A stretch of 64,000 nt of DNA, taken from assembly GCA_907165135.1 (NCBI GenBank), contig OU015568.1, positions 10,300,501-10,364,500 on the forward strand. Direction: 5' to 3'. Positions 25,801 to 35,780 of this stretch are shown one piece after another. Position 1 is the first letter of the stretch, and each line of letters starts with the position of its first letter. The stretch is from Oikopleura dioica (taxonomy: Eukaryota > Chordata > Appendicularia > Copelata > Oikopleuridae). The translations under genes and the position numbers were made by a program. The notes beneath the pieces were generated by a model that was given only the letters and a program-made list of their open reading frames with translations, did not search any database and had not been told where the DNA came from.

Positions 25801-25961
25801 ACTGTCTGTCCACTCATCTCATTCGTCGCCTTATAAACAATCGCGAAGCCCCCTTCTGCCACTTTTTTCGTGACATTGAGTCTGTGTTGGCCAGCTTCGA
25901 CGACCGACCCGACTAGATTATCTCCCGAACCTCCTAACATCGACCGGAACAAGTCGGCCAT
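22873..25961 (-). CDS. GAK: GAK/auxilin-type kinase with J domain, lacking the PTEN-like module
   Basis: The ATG at 25961 follows a CTTCAG tract. NAK-family kinase domain: VAEGGFAIVYKATNEMSGQT, VAIKRLLSSDPERKKEV, HIHRDIKGENLLL, KLCDFGSVTTETYIPDDSW, TTPAYRAPEICDLYSNFPID. A linker rich in adaptor/clathrin motifs follows: several DPF (YDPFSQ, YDPFANL) and a glutamine tract near 23640. Before the end comes KWKP-like NTWKPISVGEILQ, then a C-terminal J domain with the HPD motif (SYRRACLVVHPDKHTGGEH) ending FEENPSM. This recruits Hsc70 to uncoat clathrin vesicles. The tensin/PTEN and C2 region found between kinase and linker in vertebrate GAK is missing here. Confidence 0.92.
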
Positions 25962-26486
25962 GTTCTGGTCTGTAGGCTTTCTGAAGACATAGAAGATAAG
26001 AACAACGATCATTTTTTCTTTCCAATTTCGAGTTACTGTTGTTAAATTTAACAAATTTTACTGAAGAAGTTCAGAAGATACAACTACTTTAAGCTAAGAG
26101 AGTCGGCGTTACGAATCAGGGAACTGGATGAATGAATACTGTGGGAATTGTTTTAGTTTATTGTTTTTAACTGTTCGCCCTTATGTAAGGTTGTCCAGAC
26201 ATGTCAAGAGAGTTAATGGAGTATACGAAGGAAATCGCTGCGCCTTGCTGGGCTCAGCACTGCACAGGGGAGTATGGTTGCTTTTTGAATTAATGAACAA
26301 TTACATATGGTGGCAGTGAGGTACAGTCCTAACAATTTGTCCTAATGCTCTGCGATTTTGATATTCGGCGAGGTTACTGTAACAATTTTCAATTATACTA
26401 TTATAGTAAATAAAGTAGGCGATCCAAGTGGCATAAAATATGGCACAAGGATCGGACATGTGAGTGACTTTTTCAATCTTCCGTAT
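25962..26486. other. intergenic, Ran/GAK
   Basis: About 525 bp, no supported gene. A CTTCAG acceptor-like tract lies about 20 bp before the GAK ATG. Confidence 0.4.
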
Positions 26487-27268
26487 TTACAAATCGTCGT
26501 CTTCATCGGGAAGGGCAGACTCCTTGAGTATAGATTGAGAGAGGGATTAACGTATAAGGGACTTACGGAAGCCTTCTTGAGCTCATCCTCGTAGGCCTTG
26601 ATCATCTGAGGATCCATCTGCACTTCTGGTGGCGCGAGAGCTGGCGCAGCGACGAATTCGAGGTTGGGATCTCCGACGAGCTTTCGAGCGAGCCACAAGA
26701 AGGGCTTCTCGAAGTTGTAGTTTGACTTCGCTGAGATGTCATAGTACTAAAAGAGTAGAAAGGTGCTCTTGTGAGAGATGTCTTACTTGGAGATTTTTCT
26801 TTCGGTGGAAGACGATCGACTTAGCCTTGACTTTTCTGTCCTTGATGTCGACCTTGTTGCCAGTGAGGACGATGGGGATATTTTCGCATACTCGGGTGAG
26901 ATCTCTGTGCCAGTTGGGCACGTTTTTGTAAGTCACACGGGAGGTGACGTCGAACATGACGATCGCACATTGTCCTGCAAATGAAAACAGTATTGATCTC
27001 GCTCAAATCGATTGATTAGCCTCTTACCCTGAATATAGTATCCGTCCCGAAGACCGCCGAACTTCTCCTGGCCAGCAGTGTCCCAGACGTTGAAGCGAAG
27101 GGGGCCACGGTTGGTGTGGAAGACGAGGGGGTGAACTTCGACTCCCAATGTGGCGACGTATTTCTTCTCGAACTCACCAGTCAAGTGGCGCTTGACAAAG
27201 GTTGTCTTGCCGACACCACCGTCGCCGACAAGCACGAGCTTGAAAGTGGGCATTTCTTGATCTGCCAT
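26487..27268 (-). CDS. RAN: Ran GTPase
   Basis: The ATG at 27268 gives [20 protein letters not shown] with P-loop GDGGVGKTT. Then come the effector region [20 protein letters not shown], switch [25 protein letters not shown] in [13 protein letters not shown], and SAK in [20 protein letters not shown]. The last exon gives the acidic DEDDDL tail, identical to other animal Ran proteins. Four exons with 45-60 nt introns. Drives nucleocytoplasmic transport and spindle assembly. Lies 72 bp downstream of the preceding gene, so probably co-transcribed with it. Confidence 0.97.
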
Positions 27269-27340
27269 AGTGACCTTCCCTCACAGTCTTAACAAAATCG
27301 AGTATTCGAAAGGGCATTTGTTGAATAGAAGAAGAAAGAG

Positions 27341-28581
27341 TTAGAGAACGCGCTTGTTGTTAATATAAACGCCTTGAAAGCCCCCGTCGTCACTTTGACG
27401 AGTATAATCTTGGTAAAGAATTGAAGAAATTAAACCCATTATCGCTAGGAAAAGAGAATAGTAAACAGCACGGCGGACGGTGGATGTGGTGTCCCACTCC
27501 TTGCCCTTTGCATCGCGAACGCTATCAGATTTGTAAATTGTGGGAATGGAAGTGTCCACTGTTTCTGTCGGCGGATCCAAATGAAGCTCTGAGTCGACGT
27601 ATTCTAGTGATAAAGATAAGGGTTTGCAACTGTGGAGTTGTCCTACCTCGCTGGAGCTCTGTAGCTTGACTGAATTCACCGGCTCTTATTTTCGCTTTCA
27701 GATCTTTTTTACTCTTTTCGCGTGCTCGAAATGAGTCTATTGCTTGTTTCATCTAGAAAATTGATAGAAAAAATCGGGTTTCAGTGGACAATCTTACCTG
27801 CATAAATTTACTTCGCTTGTGCCCCCTTTGTAAAGAAATGGCCCTCGCACTGTTGATGTACTCCTGTTCGTTGTCCAAAAAGGCCTTTGTGATATTTTTC
27901 TGTTCATCTGGCGATAAGCTGTTGAATTCCTTCAACGACATGCCATAGAAACTCTGGTAGGTCAGATTCAATCTCGTGGGCGTTTTTAAATTTTCAGTGA
28001 AATTTCTCTGTCGCTCGACGAGAATGTCCGTGTCTCTAGAAACTGAATTTGCGATCGAGTTTTTGTTATTTCCGGTGTCTTACCGTGCGTAATCGACTGC
28101 ATACTGGTTCGACTGGAGACGCTCGATCGAGTTCATCAATAGTTCCATCTCGCGGACCGTGTTTTCCTGAAAATAGTCGATAAATATTTTTGTCAAGCCT
28201 GGATGAGTGAATAATCGAAACTGTCGAGCCCGGAAGTGAGCAAAGATCGTTAATGCAGTACGTTGTAATTCTCGAACTTTTACCTTCATTGCTTCAGAGC
28301 CAGATTTATTAATCTTCTCGATTCCGTATTCAATATCTTCGATGACTCGTTGAGAAATGTCTTTTCCAAGTCTGACTTTGTTTCCGTCGATTTCTTCCAA
28401 ATTCGACAAAACACGTGGAATCGCTTTTGATAATCTTGTCCCCTTTGGAATACTGACAGCCAGCTCCGCTCCTTTTTTAGGTTTGAAAAGCAAGCTCTTG
28501 AAAATGATTCATAATTCAGATAAAAACCCTTTTCCTTGGTCGCTGACGGAACTAGTCAATCGAATGTTGCCGATTCGCCAT
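27341..28581 (-). CDS. uncharacterised helical protein with C-terminal membrane anchor
   Basis: The proposed start at 28581 is MANRQHSIDYLLFKPKKGAE, after a TTTCCAG tract and across an intron with a GTTCCG donor. Exons then encode LSNLEEIDGNKVRLGKDISQ, ENTVREMELLMNSIERLQSN, NLTYQSFYGMSLKEFNSLSP and MKQAIDSFRAREKSKKDLKA. A single hydrophobic helix near the end (VYYSLFLAIMGLISSILY) precedes a short tail ending INNKRVL. Mostly alpha-helical and charged: a tail-anchored or single-pass protein of SNARE-like size (about 290 residues). I do not recognise the family. Precedes Ran by 72 bp. Confidence 0.7.
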
Positions 28582-29502
28582 CTTCTGGAAAGACTAGGCC
28601 TTAGCATCTCTCAAATTACGATTAATTTTGTCGAATCTCTTTTTTGTAACGGTTTTGAAGGTGTCTTTTCGCTCGAAGAAAACGCTGCACCAACTATCGA
28701 AAGCGCGCGCTCATTGGCCAAAAAGCCAATGACTCATCTGGTCAGAGGAATTTTCGCACTTCATGAAATAATACGTTTCTCAGTGTTTCAGTCTATAAAA
28801 AAACTGACGGAAACGAATTACTATTTATTGTCTTATCATTTATCATAAAGGACCCCCCTTCAACTTTTCCGCGAAAAAATCGAAAATTTCCAAACCTCTT
28901 TATTCTTGGTTCTCGGTGCGTCAGGGGGTTAATTGTTGTTTGAAAACTTGACCAGAGCGAGTTAAGACCAAGAAAATTCGATATATTTGCCAAAATTGCT
29001 CCATTTTCGCTATTTTTCGGCCAAAAGGCCAATTTTCAAGCACGATTTTGAGGGTGTTAGAGTCGAGGTAGTCTCCAAAAAATGAAGCCTTAAAATCGTA
29101 TTATTACTCAAGCGACCAAAAACACTTAGAAAAGTGTGGACTCACCGCTCAACCGCTCACTGATCTCAAGTTGAGCGAGCGAGCGGCTGAGCGGTCTTGA
29201 GACATGTCGGTTGCGCTGAGCGAGCTCATCGCTCAGACATCGCTCAAATACCGCTTACTGCTCAATCAAAATTTGAACCTTGCTCACAAAGGGTGCGGAA
29301 ACTCTTCACAGAACTGTACAAGTTATTTAGTAGTCTTTCCTCGAAAAAGCTCAGGCCTCCTTATACAAGCAAATTGCTCAATTGAATATTCTAAAGAGGG
29401 AAATTTATAGCGGGAAAACTCAACTTGTTCCATATAAATTGCTGAACGGAGGAAGAAATAATCGTTCCTTTTCTCAAAATATTATTATAAAGATTTTCTT
29501 GC
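28582..29502. other. intergenic with GAGCGG/CCGCTC repeats
   Basis: No supported gene. 29140-29260 is dense in the hexamer CGCTCA and its complement, including the inverted repeat annotated separately. Confidence 0.45.
29144..29195. repeat. imperfect inverted repeat (ACCGCTCA family)
   Basis: ACCGCTCAACCGCTCACT at the left arm and its near-complement at the right arm (ending GGCTGAGCGGT) can form an 18-bp stem with two mismatches. More CGCTCA units follow to about 29260. Confidence 0.6.
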
Positions 29503-29836
29503 ATGAGATTAACAATAATATTTTACGTTTTTGCTAGAGCCCTCGACTTGTACAAGCTGAATGACTCTTATCTTCGATGCATGCATGGTCACTTGATTCC
29601 GACAATATTTCAACTATCGTCTTACCTTTTAAGATCTTCTTTTGAAAGCGAAAGATCATCGTTCCCGTGCTCTGATCCACGATCATCTCAATTTGGAATA
29701 CGTCTGCCAGCACCACATGATGATCAAACACATGATGAATTCATCGATGGGCAATTATTTTGGCGGCGATTTTAGAAGACATTCAAATCACGATCACGAA
29801 CAAAGCATTGGCTTTCTAGGAAATTTTCTTCGATAG
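29503..29836 (+). CDS. small histidine-rich secreted-type protein, copy 1 of a tandem pair
   Basis: Exon 1 (29503..29587) gives MRLTIIFYVFARALDLYKLN, a likely signal peptide, then DSYLRCMH. A 61-nt GT-AG intron (29588..29648) joins in phase to AKDHRSRALIHDHLNLEYVC, then QHHMMIKHMMNSS and SNHDHEQSIGFLGNFLR. 90 residues, histidine and methionine rich, with two cysteines in the mature part. Similar in layout and motifs to the next gene: (D/E)xYL(R/K)CM, KDH, a final IGFLGNF, and an intron at nearly the same place. No known family recognised. Small secreted metal-binding or peptide-like function is only a guess. Confidence 0.6.
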
Positions 29837-30035
29837 AAAGGAATCTCATTCTTTGTTATATTGCGGGAGAATAAAATATTCACTCAGTGCTCCTTGAAAA
29901 TCGTCATCCGTCTAATCGACTGTATATCTAATCGTGTCCGTTGATTAATCAAATATGAAGTGTTAGAGTACTGTATTGTCAATAGACTATCGACTCTCGG
30001 GATATAAAGAGCGGAGCCAAGGACTAAGCTTAATT

Positions 30036-30452
30036 ATGCGAGTTTTGCAATTCTGCCTTTTTCAGTTGCTTTTCATTTGTATAGTTTAAACGAGGAATAC
30101 TTGAAGTGCATGCAAAATAAGTTGAATCTCTTCAATTGATGTGTATATTTAAGCTCTACTTTTAAATGCTAAAGGAAGAGATCATGCAGATATACATGAA
30201 GTCGAAAAAATATGCCGCAGCAAACTCATAATACGGCATGAAATGGACACATCCCTGATAAATTTTCTTCAGGAAGAAAATGACCATCCCATGCAAAGAA
30301 TTGGATTCCTCGGAAATTTTATGTAATAAATTTTTTGAACTCTGGACCAAATTACTAGTTGGCATTGAAATCAACGAAGAGAACGAGCTCTTGCTGTTCT
30401 TGAATCAGAAAAATTCAAAGAGGCTCTTAAAATCCCAAAAAAATTGAAATAA
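30036..30452 (+). CDS. small histidine-rich protein, copy 2 of a tandem pair
   Basis: A TATA box (TATAAAG, 30003) lies about 30 bp before the ATG at 30036 (MRVLQFCLFQLL). The related part HLYSLNEEYLKCMQN runs in a different frame, so either one base is missing near 30065 or the leader is read from another exon. A GT-AG intron (30121..30178) joins KDHADIHEVEKICRSKLIIR, then QRIGFLGNFM. The gene may end at TAA 30324-30326, which overlaps AATAAA. Alternatively a GTAATA donor at 30323 splices to a last exon, ERALAVLESEKFKEALKIPK, ending at 30452. Paralogue of the gene at 29503. Confidence 0.5.
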
Positions 30453-30934
30453 AAGGAGTCTAATTTCGATCAAAAGAATATTTTTACAGAGTAAAGTACT
30501 CGGATTACCGAAGCTTCAAAGTCAGTATTTCATACTTTTCTCTTAGTAAACACAATGATATAATATATAAAATTCCTGTTCTTATTAAGCTGCTTCGTTT
30601 CATCGAAAAGTTCGATTAAACATAAGTACTTGATGTTTACTAAAACTTTCAAGCGTTTGTATAAGCTCCCTCTTTGTAGAAAAAAAAGACGTGTTCACTT
30701 ATTTTGAACATCTTGTTATGAAAGAAAGGGGATGTAAATGAAACGTCTGTATTTGAGAAACGATACTGTCTTCTTAGTTCGTTTGCATACACTGATGATC
30801 ATTTCGCAGAGTTACGCGATTAGAACGTTCGCCTTCCTGAAAAATGTCAGCACATTCGGACTCAGCGCTTATCGACTGGTTCTGTCGCGTTAACGTCAAG
30901 GTCTGACCTTAAGGTACTACTCTCTTTGACACTA

Positions 30935-31279
30935 ATGAGCGCATTTCTAAGGAGATCATCGCTTCGCCAGAATGCCTCGCTCATACTTCACTACTATAAT
31001 TTTACTGATAAAGACTATGTTGACGCAGAAACTGGTAGACACTTCGCAATTCACAATTCTCAGAAACCGGTTAAATTCATGTTCGATTTTGCGGTATTCA
31101 GTGATAAAAGTTTTAATCCTTCAATTTTCGAAGGAAAGATTTTTGTCACAGAATGTTCTATTTTCAACAGAATCGGTGTATTTCGAAATATTTTTTTTCC
31201 CAATGATCTTTCGAAATTCGAAATTAACCCAACATACATGTCATTAGAACGTCTATTTTTCATGCTTGGAAAGTCTTAA
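30935..31279 (+). CDS. hypothetical ORF
   Basis: 114 codons starting MSAFLRRSSLRQNASLILHY and including FMFDFAVFSDKSFNPSIFEG and ending ERLFFMLGKS. Amino-acid make-up is protein-like, but no domain, intron or acceptor tract supports it. Confidence 0.25.
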   Translation: MSAFLRRSSLRQNASLILHYYNFTDKDYVDAETGRHFAIHNSQKPVKFMFDFAVFSDKSFNPSIFEGKIFVTECSIFNRIGVFRNIFFPNDLSKFEINPTYMSLERLFFMLGKS

Positions 31280-32981
31280 TATTTTATGAAATGGCAGTAA
31301 TTCGGCACCTGGCTAGAATTAACCTCCCAGATGGCATGTTGGGGTTGCAGGGGCTAACAAGCGAGATCAACGTCTTGTCCTTAGTGACCTCGGTGGATAA
31401 GCTCGCCTCCCTCGTCGGTGGCATAAATCCGCCAGTATCCTGTATTTCAAATCGGATCGAAAGCAGCGAAACGCGCGAAAATCACACAGGGAGATGGGTA
31501 GCGCCAAAGACTTTTGAAAACATCGGATAAATCGCGCGCTGGATCAGGGCTTCTTATCAGGGTGGGAATGGGGCGAACTTTGCCATCTAATTCTAGTGCC
31601 TCAACGCCGAACCGAGCAGATTAGCCACTGCGTACATGGAATTTAAATTTAATACTACCGTTTCGCATCGAGGCAGATTTCTTGCCAGGCGCCAATTTCG
31701 ACCGGCGACTTATACGTAAGATTCTAGGGCAGTGCTCCGAATTCCTTCCTAATTGGAACATGGGACGCTTATTAATAAAGAATGGTTTTGACCCCGCTTC
31801 TAATTCACTCGTTTAAAATATTCAATAAACCTATAATAATTCTTTTAAAAAGCGGCTTCTCAATTCAAAAATAAATGAAGTGATTGAAAACGCAGCGGGT
31901 TCCTTCGTTGTAAATTTCGTCTTGAACGAAAAATAGGATTTCCTTGTTCCGAGTTAACTTGTCAACAGCGTTTCCCAGGTGCAGCGCTAGTTTATTTTCG
32001 ACGATTATTTTCGGGTTATAGCTTCTATTTTCAGGATTTATTTCCTATTCAGAAACTTGCGCCTCACTTCTCTGAAAGTGCTTATCAAAAAGGTACGTTA
32101 CTGAATAGTGAGTCAGAGTCTGAAATTTCTTGCGATGTTTGTTGACGAAAATATAGCTGCCTGGGCTTATCGGGAGCCGGAGACATGGACATGCTACCCC
32201 TTTCAAGGCGCTTTCCACGGCCGTCACGGGGTAATTCGCCGAGAAACACCTGGCTACTAGCGACGATAGCATAATTGCGTTACATTTTCTATCTTACTGC
32301 TCTTTCATCTTGCTCGCGATAGAATCATTACTGACAGCGCGGGGAGCATCAGTAAGCATGAGTTGTGAACATAAACGAATTCGTGTAACGCTAGCGGACG
32401 AAATCATGTCGAAAATAAGGTCCGAAAAATCTTCATGTTTTCCGTTTCTGTTTCCACTCTAAATTACCGAAAGAGGGAGGCAGTTTTCTCAAGAACTCGA
32501 ATTTTCTCCTAGAGTTACGAAAAGTTCAATGCTCAAACTAAAATGACCAAAAATCTGTATTAAATTTTTGCGCAGGTCAACATTATCGTGTTTGAAGAAA
32601 ATTACACTACGATGATTGATAGTCATGAAACATTATTCGCTGAGCAGGTGCTCTATCATCTTCCTCGTGACTTCCCTCCAATCTTCGCGCATCAGATCTG
32701 ATAACCAGTGTTCGATCAATGTGACTTCTCCGTGTGAGCGTGCTAACTGACAGACTCTGCAGTTTCTTACTCGTTTATTTTCCGCGGTTAGTTACTTTCG
32801 CCGCAGCTGGCCAAGAAAATGAATGAACTTCTTGTTTTCGGGCATTCATTATTTTCAAGAAGCACTTTTTTTAGTAAATCTTGAGGTCTCAGTTTGAAAG
32901 AGTCATTTTACGAGCAGATATTCTGTGACATTTTTTCAGATATTTTATTAGTAAAAGTCTCAGTGAAAAATTAAAATTGTA
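31280..32981. other. intergenic upstream of the RING gene
   Basis: 1.7 kb with no supported gene on either strand. Only scattered short ORFs without splice context. Some moderately GC-rich patches around 31330-31700. Confidence 0.4.
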
Positions 32982-33990
32982 ATGGGATTCGATGCAGAGA
33001 TAGATACAACAAAAAATAACAATATAGAACTCTTCAAATGTGGAATATGCATCGAGTAAGTCAATAAACAAGATATTTTTAATTAAGACTTTATTTAGAA
33101 TTTTCGAAAACCCTGTAGAAATCAGGCTCTGAAAATAACACTAAAATTTAGATGAAAATAAAATGATCTTTTCCAGAGCTAAGTTGTTGTAGAAAAATCA
33201 TCTGTGATTGTTGCATTACTACATGGCTGGAAATGATGTCTGATGATGAAAAAGTATGCCCATTCTGTCGTCGTCCCCAGCATCCGAGAAATACACGAGA
33301 AAACAAAGCCTTCAGCGAAGTATTAGAGGGAATTCATCTTCTTTGTCGGAATGAGTGGTGTAGAATTCCGGTTCTTTATATCAACTTCAAGGCGCATCTC
33401 AAAATGTGCAGCTTACAAGATTCGATTTCCAAGCCGAAGGGAAACGGAAAAGGGTTGAAATTTGACGATGAAAGAGCATCTCGGACGATATATTACTTGG
33501 AAAAATGTCTGAGAAATTATTTGGAAGTGATGGATGATCTCAAAGAAGACCTGAAAGGTTCGTCGTTTTTTGGTATTTTCATTCGAAAAATAGTAATCAA
33601 GATGAACGTGAAAAGTCAAGAAAGAACGAGAACTGTGCTAAAGTTATCAATCGCTATAAACAAGGTCTGGATGGTTGTGCCTATGGATACCATACTCATC
33701 CTTTTTGCGAGTGCCCAAGTTGTGCTCTTCAAAGAATCAAGAGCAGATACATCTTTTCCATAACATTCTTTCACGTATTGGTTTCTCTCTTTGTCGAGAT
33801 ATATTTTAGAGCATCATACGCATGGTCCGTGTTTTTCCTTTATCTATCTTTAATGAACTCTACAGTCAACTCCGGAAACAAGAAATTCTGTATTTTAATT
33901 TTTCTCCTTATTTTTTTCTTCCCAAGAGCATTTTTCGTACGATTGTTTTTCCTCGTTAGTAAAGAAATTTGCTCAAGTTGTTTTGCATGA
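32982..33990 (+). CDS. RING-finger protein with C-terminal membrane segments (putative E3 ubiquitin ligase)
   Basis: Exon 1 gives MGFDAEIDTTKNNNIELFKC and GIC. Exon 2 adds IEIFENPV. Exon 3 gives LSCCRKIICDCCITTWLEMM then CPFCRRPQHPRN, together a complete C3HC4-like RING. A second Cys-rich segment follows (HLLCRNEWCRIPVLYINF, HLKMC), then GCAYGYHTHPFCECPSCALQ. The protein ends with strongly hydrophobic stretches (ITFFHVLVSLFVEIYF; FCILIFLLIFFFPRAF). Introns: GTAAGTC after CIE; a GA-AG (after NPV) or GG-AG join into the RING core, with no canonical donor in frame; and GTTCGT...ATCAAG at 33560-33601. A TCTCAG tract precedes the ATG. Confidence 0.72.
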
Positions 33991-35734
33991 AATTATTGAA
34001 TAAATACCCTAGATCGAATCATTTGTTTTTCGTAAAGCAGTGCCGGAAATCTTACACGCATTTACAAGGTGTTTCTTTTTTTCCTTCAAAGCGTCATGAA
34101 ATCCCTTGAAAATGGAATGGCAGAATTGAATTTATTTATTTACGGCAATTCTTTCAGCGCGTAGGGACTCGGATGTGTAAGTTTGCTTTGGGTGACCTAA
34201 GCCGACGAAAATTCTACCTTTCCGTTTCTTCACCGGGCAGCTAACCTTCCAGCAACGACATGTCCTTCCGGGCGCTATCTTATCTCCCTGCCACCGGCTG
34301 CTCACACTTTACCCAAGTGCAACTTATTGCTATGTACTTCAACGCGCCGTATAATTTTAGCTTTTGCCGCGTGGGGGACTTAGGCTTCACTACAGTTCGA
34401 TCACGGTTTCAGGTATTTATACGGTGTATCTTTGCAAACATATGCAAATTTTTTCGGTACACTCGTGTTCTACGATTATTTTAAGGTCAACAAAAATCCC
34501 TGTACCCATGTCCTTTGCTAGAGAGCCTGAGTTTCGTTGTTTACACATGTACTGACCCGATTTTAATTATCGATTGTAATTATCGTTGAATTCTGCTCAG
34601 TGCTCGGTGCTTTACGGTATTGCTACCCCTTTGGTCTACCTCTAATGAGCAATATCAGTAGCTTCTAATTTGAACGAAAGATCAATGCTAATTTGAAGCT
34701 TCATGGGGAAGGCTTGAAGCTTCAGTTGCGAGATAAACATCTCCAGATGTGTAAATTAACCTTTTCCCATATTATATTATTAGGCTCCTGTTTTGGGCAC
34801 ATCTGGTGATATTTACAGAGCGCAGCAACGGAAGTCGTGCGAGAATATTTCGCCGGAGTTGTTTACGCCAAAAATTGAGCGTAAAAAGCCTAATACTTCC
34901 GGAGGTCATAAAATAACACGCTCGAAGAGGCTTTTCGCGGTGTAGAATATGATTACAAGGCATGATTGATTGCGAATTTGTCAAACGCAGGGAAATCGGA
35001 TTTTGAGAGCAAAAAAAGAAATGAAATATTTGGCAAGCAAAGGAAACACGTCGTAATCGCAATTACATGCGAAGTTCAAAACTGCATCTCTGGCAAATAG
35101 AATTGCGCGGCAAAATAAACAATTCTGCTTTTTTATTCTCTGATTTTTGATTTTTAAAACTACTGAATCTGGTCGATGGTCAATCGAAAAAATACTAGGA
35201 AGATTCTTTTCGCAAATAATATGTTGAAAATAAGCCGGTGAGGAAGTTGCGCCCGTTTTTCTTTCTCATCGAGGTTGTATCCAGATGAGCTGAAAATCAC
35301 CCGCCTGGAGTAGCAAGTCTGTCATTTACTAAAGCCATGATTTGCATGTGCCGGATTTGGGATAGTCGAGAGGTTCGACATTCGTCAGTCAAGAGGAGAT
35401 TACGCGCTGCTCGCTTCAAAGAATCTCCTCCGCCACCAAAAACTCAATTTCGAGGGCCAAATATCACAAGCAATTACTGAAAGCGACGAACTTTTTGCTC
35501 ATTACCGCCCAAGCCGGCTTTAGAGTGTTTGGAGAACGTTTGGTGAATCGCAAATCGCTTCGATAAACTTGCCTGGACGGGAATAGCTATTTTATATTTG
35601 GGCGATCAACTTGGTGTTCTCCAGAACTTGGACAAGCAAAAATAACAGGAGAGGCAAACTGGCCGGTATTATTTATGAGAAATTTAATAAAGAAGGAAGT
35701 TCAAAATCATAAGTCGTAAATGAGTAGGTATAAA
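33991..35734. other. intergenic
   Basis: No supported gene. Contains the 3' flank of the RING gene (AATAAAT near 33998) and mixed GC content. Short ORFs only. Confidence 0.4.
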
Positions 35735-35740
35735 AGATAG

Positions 35741-35774
35741 GCTAACCCTAACCCTAACCCTAACCCTAACCCTT
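35741..35774. repeat. interstitial telomeric repeat, about 5 CCCTAA units
   Basis: An uninterrupted CTAACCCTAACCC run of 34 bp (vertebrate/tunicate-type TTAGGG on the minus strand) is bounded on both sides by AGATAG (35735-35740 and 35775-35780). Confidence 0.9.
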
Positions 35775-35780
35775 AGATAG

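Noticed and set aside
28504-28848. 114-codon plus-strand ORF
   Set aside because: Overlaps the first exon and acceptor tract of the minus-strand tail-anchored gene; no splice or promoter support.
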